From: Massariosphaeria phaeospora
Taxonomy: Eukaryota > Ascomycota > Dothideomycetes > Pleosporales
Direction: 5' to 3'
Length of the DNA stretch: 64,000 bases
Assembly (NCBI GenBank): GCA_011032825.1
Contig: JAADJZ010000002.1
Coordinates: 1,488,001 to 1,552,000, forward strand
Shown here: positions 23,124 through 33,594 of the stretch, piece by piece
Position numbering within the stretch: position 1 is the stretch's first letter
Layout of the letters: each line of letters begins with the position of its first letter
The notes under the pieces: model-generated
Told to the model about the DNA's origin: nothing
The model's database searches: none
The model's input: the letters and a program-made list of their open reading frames with translations, nothing else
Made by a program: the position numbers and the translations under genes

Positions 23124-24639
23124 TCACGGTGTCCCGCGTACTGCGTGTGACCTCTGAGGCTCGTCGTCATCGGAGTGATAGTCCGCATCCCTATCCTCCC
23201 GAAAACACTTTACCCACTCCTCCAGCCTTTTCGGGGGCCCTGGGTGGACAGGGTTGGCGCTGTGAAACCCAAGGAGCTTGTACGGGCTATTCTTGAAGTT
23301 AGATGCGAGGTACCACTTCTGATCGACCGTATAATATCCACGCCATTTAACACAGTATTGTAGCTTTCTGCGATAGACACAGGCGTCGAGAATCTGCCCT
23401 ACCTCATATTCGTCGTCTTCAACTGCACTGTAGCAATCATGCTTCCGCCTTTGCTTGCTTAAGAGTTGGACTAACTTCAGTCGCTTGTTGCTTTCAAGAT
23501 AGCAGCCGCTGCTGCCAATGCTGCTGTCATCACTGTAGTCGTCAGTATCGTAGTCGCTATGTGGCGCTGCCGAAGGCAGTTTAGAACCGGATGGGCAGCT
23601 GGCGAGCGGTCGGCCCCGGGAGGGAGGCTTTCGTTGCCCTGCTGAGTGCGCGGCGTGCCTAGGACGCAGCTTTGACCTTCCATTTGACTTTCGGCTGTGC
23701 CGCTTGACTGGCAGAGAGCGTTCCCGCTTGCGCTTTGTGCGGTTGGTGCTGTGGTCGTCGTCCTCGTAGTCGTCAGTGTTGGTATTACTATCGGATCTGT
23801 TGCTACCGCTGCCGCTGCTCGTGATTACGAGTGGAGCGTATTTGCCTTACTAGTATTAGACAGAAGAAACACATATGCAACAGAATACACTCACCTTGCC
23901 CCTTCGCCATTCTATGCACCGGCTGCTGTAACTGATGTGTTCTAACTTTTAGATAAATAGCGCCGTCCTCTTGCGTTGGCTGCCAAATCTTCATAATTAA
24001 CGATCCAGTTGACAGTGTTGGTGGTGTTGATGGGAGTTCGCAACGTAGGAGCCCAATAGCTTGAAATTCTAGCTTCTTAACTAGTTCCAAACTGATTGCG
24101 TCGTTTGTACAGTCTGTGCCGCGATAGTTACAGGTCGCTACACCTAGGACGTCAGAACGAGCGTGTGTCTGCAGGACCAAATTGTCTTCGGCGGTAGTGG
24201 CATCTGATTCGGGTTGACTGCCTACGACGACAACCGCATCCACTACGCAATGTTAGAAATAGTACATTTGAGCTACTATCCAGATAGCGCTGAGAGCTTA
24301 CTTTAACTGCTATCCTCAAAAGAGGGTGGACCTGAGCTGCCCTTATGTAGGTCCTCTTCAGAAAACCACCTCGAGACAAAATGCTCGACTTCCACGCCTT
24401 GTTTGTCAGGGGGAGGAAAGCCGCCTACACAGCCAACATCGCGACGTCTACTATAATCTTCGAGTTCGCAGATGTTTCCGCTAGCTGCGTCTAGTCAGTC
24501 ATCAAAGAACGCGAGAATGACGGCTTTGGGAATGCCTACCTGATACTAAATCAATGGCTTCAGCTCGATGCGCTGGGAGAGCAAGACTGGTACTCGGATA
24601 CTCGTTAAGAGCAGTGTATTCGTGATTATCAGGTGGCAT
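23124..24639 (-). CDS. Chromodomain protein
   Basis: Four exons on the minus strand (24540-24639, 24308-24490, 23895-24242, 23124-23845) sum to 450 codons plus stop with matching phases. The N-terminal 210 residues are not recognised. Residues 210-350 are Ser/Arg/Lys/Asp-rich (TKRKRER, RPRHAAH), with acidic DDYEDDD and DYDTDDYSDD patches. Residues 356-408 are a chromodomain: DEYEVGQILDACVYRRKLQY, VKWRGYY and QKWYLASNFKNSPYKL, with the aromatic-cage positions Y357, W378 and Y381 kept. It ends in PGPPKRLEEWVK and an acidic tail. Chromodomains bind methylated histone tails; in fungi this type also occurs in retrotransposon-derived proteins. The intron B/C donor reads GTTAAA, which is weak, although phase across it is exact and a GTAAGC lies 6 nt further on. 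No RT or integrase motif seen nearby. Confidence 0.7.
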
Positions 24640-26394
24640 CGTTTGCGTGTGCTTACGGCGCCAGGTTGGCTTTAGCTTCAAAGGTCCATCGTAAAGAACG
24701 AATTGAAAGTTCTGCGTCTAAAAAGGACGCAAATACATCGTCGCTGTTATTGCTTCTGGGAGGTCTGGTAGTGCGAGGAATGCAAAGGCGCCGTAGTTTA
24801 AGTAGACGAAGGTTCTACGCTTCGATCTAAACTATCTTAGAAAGCTAGCTTGAATGTGTTGGGCGCGCCAGCAAGCAATAGTCAGCACGAGACGGCGTTT
24901 GAAACGCAGACTCTAGGGGTACACGAGATTGGAGTCGAATCAGCAACCGAGCAGCTGCGTAGTGTTGGTAGTGATGCGGCCTTCGCATGAAGCCCTCTTT
25001 CTCCGGACAAGGAAGTATGTGAATATCTCGCTGTTACTCGTTATAGAACGAGGAAGTGCGACGCTAGCTCCCCATAGGCCAGGTTGCGCTGCCACTATGC
25101 ACCTCCCCCTTTTCCGTCAGAACCCGCCCCTTCAACAACACGGGCTCGAAGATGCCCATTCTAGTTGATCTGCGTCTATAAGCTGAGCAGAGAGATTCCA
25201 ATACGTATGATTAGCTCGTCAGCGACCCCGAAACCCAAACTTGGGCTCAAAGTCTCGTTCAGGCTTCGGGCTTCGCTCTAGTCCTTCCCCCCCTGATTCG
25301 TAACACTGGGATGCAACACTAGCACCATGCAGACCGTCATGTGGACCCAAACTCCACCAATCGATGGACGGTGCAGCATAGAGTAAGTACATGCTGCGAC
25401 CGCTACCTGTCTGGCTGAGCAGTAGGTAGTAGCTAGCCGCGCCTCCCTAGCGTGATTCTGATGACATCCGGCTTTCACCGACACTTGCACAGCTCGAGGT
25501 TCATCGTTTCCCTAGGCCTACGTGGTTTCGTAACCTTGCTAGGCGCCTAGATGAAATGGCACAGGCGTAACCCTCCTCCTAAGACATAATCCAAGCGTCC
25601 GAGGCAATGCTATTGCCGCCCTACGCAGGTGATAACGTGGCAGGTCGAGGAGTTACTAGACCCGTGGGCTCCGGAAGGGGAAGAGCCAAAGAGTAAGTGT
25701 GGATGGCTGTCTACAAGAAATTTCGAAATAGAGAGCGGCAGATATTCACTGCTTAGCTACGGTAAAGGCGAAGGAAATGAAGCAGCCAAAATCCAGGAGA
25801 TAGTAGAGAGCCTCGCTGATTCCGGAGGAGAAGATTCGTAGACGCGGGCTGCCAACATTTACGGCGCAGCGCTCTCATCGTCGGCGAACTAAGGGGGAAC
25901 TAGACACAAGACCGAGCAGTGCAGCAGTTGCATGGCTCTCTAAAAGCAAGAAAATGCCTCACAGTAGATCGGAGCGGCCAATGAAGCGGAGGGAGGTGTT
26001 AGGTAGAAAGAGACTATAAAGTTGAGAAATAAACCGGCGAAGGAAGCGTGCTTTTATGTGATAGAGTCAGCGCACGGGCCAAATAAAAGCAGCGAGACGC
26101 CAAGTGAACGACTACGGTATTTCCCGCTGCGGAAGCCTCTATTTCCTAATGCAGCTCCACTCTCACACATATTTCTACTAAATATAAATAAAGCTCTCTA
26201 CCTATAGCAAGTTTAAGCTTTGGTCTTAGCGTTAGCTAAGTTATAACTAACTTTAACTCTTGCTCTGTTAGAATAAAAACTACACATAGTTACTCCGCGA
26301 ATTAATTAATTAATTAACGTTAGTTAATCAATTAATTAATCAATTACACACACTTCCGTAGCAACGGCAAGAGCATGTTGCTTAGCTCTCTACG
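24640..26394. other. Gene-free stretch with AT-rich distal part
   Basis: A 70-codon plus-strand frame ending near 25841 (WQVEELLDPWAPEGEE...) looks acidic and protein-like but has no ATG and no family match; it could be a 3' exon remnant. From about 26160 to 26345 the sequence becomes very AT-rich, with CTAAGTTATAACTAAC-like runs. No complete gene recognised. Confidence 0.45.
26300..26346. repeat. AT-rich TTAATTAA/ATCAATTA palindromic tract
   Basis: Repeats of TTAA/TTAATTAA surround a central AACGTTAGTT, partly self-complementary, ending about 50 nt before the kinase ATG. Confidence 0.7.
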
Positions 26395-27246
26395 ATGGAC
26401 CCTTACGAGTTTCGACCTTAGTATCCAACAGGAATCCGCAGTTTCGTTACCGCCGGTGCCAGCAATTACATCGCCCTCTTCGATGACGACAGTGTCCTCA
26501 AATTCCCACTGGTACCCCCAGAGGAGACAGACGTCTACCCAGCCAAAGGCCTGGAATATCGCAGGAATGTCAGAAAAGCCGCAGTTGAAGGTCTCGAAGT
26601 CGAGCGGCAGATATTGCAAGAATTGGGACAGCATCCGAGAATCATTCGTTTCGTGCGGAAACATGAAGATGGGCTGCTGCTCGAATATCTGCCCAATGGA
26701 TCAGTTGAGAGATATCTACGACATGTCGCCCCCACTCCGTCGTTGGAGCAACGGTTGAAATGGGCGCGGCAGGCTGCAGAGGGTCTTGCGTACATCCACG
26801 GGAAGAACGTTATTCATTGCGATTTCAGTGTTGGCAACCCCGTTCTCGACAACAACATATCGATCAAGCTTTGCGACTTCCAAGGAAGACTTCTAGGTCC
26901 TGACGGGGTAGTCATTCTTAATGGCAGGGCAGCTGAAAGTGCCATGTCTTCGATGCCACGACCGGATCGAAATCACTGCGACCGTAAAACAGATATGTTT
27001 GCCTTCGGAACAGCCCTGTACTTTATAGTGACAGGCAAGCCGCCCTTTCCTGACCTGGACACTGTAGATGACGAGGACGAGGTCCGCCGACGATTCCAAT
27101 GCCGCGAGTTCCCTTCCTTAGAATATCATCAAGGTGGTAATGTAGTGCGCAAGTGTTGGACGGGCGGCTACGAATTCGCTGCTGAGATTGTGCTTGATCT
27201 ACAAAAATTGGAAAGATTGGGATGTGCGAGGTGCCAGACAGAGTGA
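26395..27246 (+). pseudogene. Protein kinase-like gene with in-frame stop after codon 8
   Basis: The ATG at 26395 opens MDPYEFRP, then TAG at 26419-26421; the same frame stays open from 26422 to the stop at 27244-27246, about 274 codons. That frame is a compact fungal protein kinase: a degenerate glycine loop TAGASNYIALF, lysine in SVLKFP, LGQHPRIIRF, hinge LLLEYLPNGSVERYL, catalytic loop VIHCDFSVGN (Cys in place of the HRD Arg), DFQGRLLGPDG in place of DFG, and DRKTDMFAFGTALYFIVTG with PFPDLD. These departures are, as I remember, shared by an expanded fungal kinase group, so it could still have been active. No other in-frame ATG lies before the kinase lobe. Either the gene is broken by one nonsense change (CAG to TAG would do), or CCTTAG is an intron end with an exon I could not find. 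Confidence 0.68.
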
Positions 27247-28104
27247 GACGCAGGATCGGGCTACGAATGTTATCGTTCCACGGCCTCTTTGGGCGAGTCG
27301 TGTTTATATAGCTCATGGTAGCAAGATGATATTGCGGATAGCGTTGGGCTCACAATGAAGAGCGCTGAGCAGCTAGCCTTCGTCGGCGCCGGGTGACGAG
27401 AAGAGCTATTGCACAATATCTTTACCAATCCCAAACAAACAAGGCTCTCTCGCTATGAGCTTGCGGAAACTTCGAAGGGGAGGGAGCTGAGCTGGGCTGA
27501 ACTGAGGCAGCGGTCCGCATGTAGAACGTAGACGTAGTTGTCGTTGTCCCTGTGGTCGTCTCGAATACTGAATCTAGAAGAAGACCGAATCCATAGCACG
27601 CACCTGCAGCAACGATTGAGAAGAGTCGTACTCCAGTACTGTGCCACGAGGTGATCAACACTAAACTCTTGTGGCTAGCCGGCAGCCACAGCGCCGCTCC
27701 ACAACGTCCTTCACTTCTCCACAACACAAACCAAACAAATCTAATCCAAGACACAACACAATGAGCTATGGATAAGCCCGTCTAGTCCCTCACAACGACA
27801 ACACTCGCCCTAACCTCCGACCTGAGTCCTGAGGCCAGCAATATTCATGCAGTTAATATTGAGTAGGTCAGTCCCATCAGACAAAAATAGGATTGTAGTT
27901 CGAGGTTGCGAGTATGGAATGGAGTCTGGTGATCATGGATCGCATGGCATGTAAGCTCAGCTCGTATGGAGGGGAGATAAGTTACAGACAGACAGGCAGC
28001 TCGTATCCGGGCTTTCGGAGGGATACGAGGGTAGATCTGTGGCGCTGGCGTATAGGATGGAGCAGATATGTGGGTGGCCAGCGGTGGTATACGGCTCCTG
28101 TTTC

Positions 28105-28433
28105 GGGAGTTCGGTCAGTCGGGTACCTGAGGTGTTTGTAGGTGTTAGATGCAAAGTTGCTTGATCGGGTTGTAGAATCCGAAGCTCTGGGGGCTAGGTG
28201 TCTTACAGTCCGGATATTCGCAGTATCAAGTCGAAATCGAACTTTCCGGTAAGAACAGCGTTTTCTCTATGACAGTCTACGGGGGTTCGGTTGGTCGGGT
28301 AGCTGTTTGTAGGTGTTAGATACAAAGTTGATTGATAGGGTTGTGTGATCTCTGCGGGCTGACTTTCTTAGAATCCGGATATTGTACTGAGACTTGCAGT
28401 ACAAATCGGAACATCGAACTTTCCGGCAAGACG
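28105..28433. repeat. Two direct copies of a 150 bp unit
   Basis: Copy 1 at about 28105-28256 and copy 2 at about 28281-28433 share TGTTTGTAGGTGTTAGAT, CAAAGTTG, GGGTTGT, TCCGGATATT and ATCGAACTTTCCGG in the same order with small indels. The 25 nt between them is unrelated. No coding potential was seen. Confidence 0.75.
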
Positions 28434-29165
28434 CACATCACAGCTGTAATGCCCGCGAGAGGTCAATTCTGCAGGTAAGACGGGAACAGGTCCACTCCAG
28501 TCAGAGCCAGTCCATAAATGATGAGAGCGGTGAAGGGCTGATCAACGACGGACGTATTGTATGCAGAGTCTAGCCCTATGTTGCATGCTAGGGTGATTCG
28601 AATTAGAAGTCTGTGCAGCCACGCTCTTACTAGGCCTCGTCTCTACTGTTTACCTGTTTGCGTTCTGCAATTGGATGCCCATCCAGCAGACACTATCAAA
28701 TACGAACAGGAATCGCCCGAGGGATGCGTCCCTCCAGCTAATGCAGCCTTTATACGCACTGTGCAACGTCCGACGAGGGATTGGTGTGATAGGCGCAAAA
28801 CGTGATGTTCCTGCCGCGCGGTTCGGTATCCCGGTATGCCCACGAGGACTTGGTGAAGGATGCGGGTACGCGAACGCAAACTAGCGGAATCCTTCTCTGT
28901 TTCCGTGTAAGGAACAAGCGAAATATGGCCTTTTGATGTGTATGGGCAAAAGTGAAGAACACTGACAACTCCTTCTTCCGGCCTGTATCGTTACTTTTCA
29001 AAGGCTTGTAGAGAAAGAAACGGAAGAATGACTATGATCGTGCTGAAAATGCCTCATTCCGGATGTGATATCAGAATGTTCAGCGGAGAACCATGGACAG
29101 AAACAGGATGTTGCCGGTCACCCCATGCGCTGAACGCCATGATTCGATGTGAAGGTGCCCACTAT

Positions 29166-29302
29166 CACCGGTGAATTTTCCATACTCTCAGCCTCGCCTG
29201 CATCTCGCCACTGCCTCCCAGAACCACAGTTCAGCAGCTTCTGCAGCGTTTTCTTTAGCACCGGTGACGTTTCCATACTATCAGCCTCACCTGCATCTCG
29301 CT
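29166..29302. repeat. Two 43 bp direct copies, period 93 bp
   Basis: CACCGGTGA followed by TTTCCATACT and CAGCCT-GCCTGCATCTCGC occurs at about 29166-29208 and again at 29259-29301 with about five mismatches. Confidence 0.65.
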
Positions 29303-32300
29303 TGGAAATATTGCACAATTCTAGCAGAGTTGTAGATTCCTGGGAAGCCCAGATAGCGCGCAATAGAGTGAGTTCTCAAATGCTCATCGTCAGGTAGAGA
29401 GGTTCGCAGAACAAACACTTTCCTCAAGAGGCGCCATGGTACGGGAGATATAGCGGTCGCCGCTACACTATTCGACGAAAACCACCGGCTCGCCCCGGCG
29501 GCGGTTTGGCAGCGTTAATGCAGCCAGGGCAAGCGAGTAGCTTTGGGTTTCTCTACACCCTCTGTATCCATGGTTGAGCACGTAGTCGTCCACTCAGGAC
29601 AACAGTCGTCGTTGATTGAGTTGACCTTTGGGGCACTACCGTCATTTCTACCTTCCATCACGTGCGAACCAACGCGAAAGGAATCTTTTGCGAGATACAC
29701 GTGATGAGGCTATCGAAGATGGCTCCGACCAGTGAGGTGCATTGGGGCGGTCCCAAGCTTTCGAGACGCTGTCGCTGTCGCTAAAATTAGCTCGAAAGAG
29801 TAATAAATCGTGGGTAGTCGCCGTTCATCAAGCGTGAGAATGACCGGGGAGTGGTCACAGCTCGTCCGAAGCTCGTGGGCGCCACAGACGCCCTACATCT
29901 TGTGGCGATCTTGTGGCGCTCTTGCACCTTGATTCACACCCCTGCGTCGATTTGGGCCTCAAAGTTTGGCATTGCAGTAGTTGTGTCAAGTCCGCAACGA
30001 AAGAGCTCAAAGTCAGGGGTTCTCGCAGGTTCTGATGTACCCTGATTCAGATTTGCATCTAGCACTCCATAGACAAAACAAGGCGCAGTCCGTAATAGGA
30101 AGTAGGTGAGAGGGTGACGTCCGGTGAGAGTTCGTGTGCGGAAGTCGGAATTCTCCGGCATGTTGCGGATAGAAGACCTGCTTGTGGGGCTACTTCAGAA
30201 TCCTTACTCGGTAGTACACTAGACATTTGATTATTCCTAAAGATAACTGTGTGAGCATGTGTCCAATTCCTAGAGGGCCTTGCGGATGTCATGCTCCAGA
30301 ACAGTGGCATTGGCGCGCAAAGACACCATCAAAAAGAAGAGAGTGGGGTTTCATCCTGCTTCTGCCCCAAGCGGCTTAGAGGTAGGCCGTGTGCAGTGCC
30401 TACCTAGCCAGAAGTTTGGAGGATGTTATTTCAGCTGCACACTGAGCGATGCGTGTATTGGCGGCGTTAGAGCGGCGTTAGAGGGAGAGTAGCCGTGCTG
30501 CCGTGGTTCCTGTATGCAAGTGGCAGTGCGTGTCAAAGATGGCTGAAAACGGGAGCAAGGCGTGCAGCAGCCTTAGGTTGGCGGGTAAACTTGCCCATAG
30601 GGTGCCATCCCACAGACGTGGTTTGGTGACAGCTGCTGGTGGTAGGATTCACTCGACATCAGTAGCTGGTAGCCTCGTGGGTAGCCTGCAGCTGTGGATG
30701 GGGGTGAGGCTGATGACATGTCCATGGTTCCGTGGCGCTCGTGCATAGCTGCAGTAGAGACCGATTTGGGGGCTGTCTTGCAGGGGCCAGCAAGCCAGCA
30801 ACGTCCAGATAGAGGTGGGAGCGTCCCGCTGATGAGGGGTGAGGATGGTTGAGGCCTCACGGTTCAGCAGGCCAGGGGAAATGCTGGGGGTCGGGGGCTA
30901 CAGTACGAGCAGCGATGGCCCGTAGCTACTCGCCGTCTGCACCAGGTTGCAAGAATAGAGCTGCTGATCGTCAAAGTGCCGGCGTCCTGTCCGCGGCGTG
31001 CAGCTGCAGTATCGTCTGCAGGTCCAGGTAGAAGAGCTGGGTTGGAGGTGGTGGGTGGTGGGTAGGTGGGTGGGCGAGCCGTCGGCCGGCCGGTTAGGGG
31101 TTTGGCGATGTCATAGTTATCCGTTTGTATCGGGGGAGGAGGGAGAGGCTGAGGGGCCCCAGCTACCGGGTCCACGCGCAGCCTAGCGCAAATCATAGCA
31201 GGTTTGCTAGGGGTATATCGGTCGGCCGACGGAGCGCAGCCGGCCGGCTGCCAGCCTCAGCACCGGTCACGGGCGACGCCGACCGGGTACCCGTGGACAT
31301 ACTCCAGCTTGCTGCTGGCCAGCCACGCGTGGGCGGCGGCAAAGGCAGGCCCCTCTGCTCCACTCGCCGTGCGGGCGCGCGCAGGAGAGGGCAGAGGGCC
31401 CCTGGAGAGGCTGCACGCAGCCAGCGCAGAGCACGCAGAGGACGCAGAGCAGCAGAGTAGGGGTCCCGGCGCGGTGGGTTGCGGGCATGGGTGAGGGCGG
31501 GAGGGTGAGCTTGTTGACCAGAGCGACGACGCCATCAGGCGATCGAGCCTTGCCGCTTCGGGCCGAGTATTGGCAAGTATCAGAACTCAGCACGCCGGGA
31601 GAAACAGGCCATGAGGGATTCGTGGCGGCGTGCTTGACTCTGCAGCTGAGCAGCGCTTCAGCTGTCTGGCGGCCCCGTATGGGAGGGAGGCTGGCGAGCG
31701 CGAGAGCGAGCGCGAAAGATGGGACGAGATGGGACCGGATGGGATGGGCAGCGGGCTGGCTGGATGCTGGTGCTGAACAGCGTGCCTGCGCTGGACGGTT
31801 TCTCGTGCGTACGAGTATCTCGCCGCGCTGGCTCGTGACGAGGCGTTGTCTGCGGAGGGGTGTGTGTCGGATGGCTGGCGGATGCCAGGCTGCTGCTGCT
31901 GCTGCTCCGATGAGAGGTGGTACGAGAGTTCCGAGTCCCACGTCCCACCCGCGCTCGCTATCGTGGCCCCGAACGACGGCCCACATCCACATCCACATCC
32001 ACCATCGAGGCAGCCGCGCTGTCACCGAACGGCTGCCAGCTGGATGCATGTGTCGCGAGTCGCGAGTCGCGACGGTTCGGGGGGAGCCCCATACGCATCC
32101 ATGATGGCGTGCAGAAGAAGCGTGCCCGTGGCCCCGTCCGAACAGCGGCCAGCGGCCAGCGGCCAGCGAACAGCAAAACGGGCACCTCACCGGGGCAGTC
32201 GACGGCGGCCGTGACGAGCGACACTGGCGGCGGGTAGCGCCTGCCGCCAGCGACCACGGCAGAGTGGAGACGCTGGACAGTTCCTTCCTGCTGCGTCTGG

Positions 32301-33594
32301 CGGGCCCGGGCAGCGCCGTCGAGTGCTCAGCGTCCGCGAGGTGAGGCCAGCACGAATTGCGGCCTGCCCTGCTCCCCTGCGCTGCCATCACGGCTCACGA
32401 CTCACGACTCACGACTCACCACTGACCTGCATTCACCACCTCCAGCACGCACCGACGCACACCACATCCCCCTCGCCCGTACTTCCAGCACTCCCGCGAA
32501 TCGTGCTGCTATTCTGGGCCGCCTGGGCACACTTCCCTGGAGACGACCCCAGGCGCCATGGCAGCCAGGTAGCCCGCGCGCCGGCCAGACGATCCCAGGG
32601 GTCCGTCGACACAGACCACGTCCCGCCAAAACCTCATCTCTTGCACGGCATCGAGCGTGCTGCTGCTTGCGGTGCTCTGCGCTCTCCGCTCACTGCTCAG
32701 CACCACACACGCCCTCCAAGCGGCGCCGGCCTCTCCCACCGCTGCACCCAATGGCACGAACCCCCCTCTCGTCCCGCGCCACCGCCCTCCCCTAGAGACC
32801 GCATCCTGTTCCTGCCCATGCCCCCTCTCACCCTCCAAGCCCGCATCTGTCTCTGCTGCATCTGCGAGAGAGGCCCCATTATTGCTTATCGTGAATCAGA
32901 CCCCCATATTGCTCCTCGTCCTGGCACACCAGCACACCAGCACATCCGCAAGCCAATCCTAACCCGTTCCAGACCCTGACTGCCTCCCCAGCGCCTCCAC
33001 AACGCCCGTCCCGGGCCCTCTCCACCGTGTGGCATCATCTACGTCCAACCTGCTTCGGCCTGGTCATCTAGTCGCCTGTTCCCCTTTGGGCCTTCCAGCG
33101 GCTTTCTAGCATCTGGTGCGTGCTCTCCGCTGCTGCTATATCTAACTCCAGCAGCCCAGTCTCCTCGTGCTTCGTCTGCGTTTTCACGCTGCTCTCTTCT
33201 GTACGCCCTGACCTCACTTCTGTCCTACTTGCACATTCCACAACGTCCGCCTGCAATCACCGCTGTCCCGTGTGGTTCTCTACCTCCAGTCTGCCGCTGC
33301 TTCTGACAGCTCGACCGTTGACGCCCCACCCAAAACCACCATTGGGGATCGACGCTCTCTAGCGGCCGCCTCCCCCTGCTGGCCGTGCTGTGCCCACCAA
33401 GAATCGGACGTGTCTCTTTCCGTCAGGCCTAGTGCCCCAAGTCCCCTCGCAGACTCTGCCTTGATACAGCCGTGGCTATTTACAAGGCAGCGACCCAGTG
33501 CCGAATTTGACATCCGCTTCTCGAACCCTGTGTACTCTTTTTACCCTCGCACTGGGCTTTCTTTCTACCTACAAGCGCCTCGTCAGACGTTACC

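Larger units (their letters stand above)
27247..33594. other. 6.3 kb without a recognised gene
   Basis: Left part (27.2-30.3 kb) holds two sets of direct repeats and short frames with no family signal. Right part (30.8-33.5 kb) is markedly GC-rich and low in complexity: GGTGGGTGGTGGGTAGGTGGGT at about 31050, CCACATCCA units at 31981-32002, AGCGGCC units at 32148-32166, CACGACT units at 32396-32420. Long overlapping frames there on both strands (up to 374 codons) are what high GC gives and show no domain. The last few hundred bases are C/T-rich and are likely the leader of the Zn2Cys6 gene. Confidence 0.5.

Noticed and set aside
31267..32391. 374-codon minus-strand open frame
   Set aside because: GC-rich sequence gives long frames on several strands here; composition is low-complexity with many Arg/Pro/Ser and no family features.
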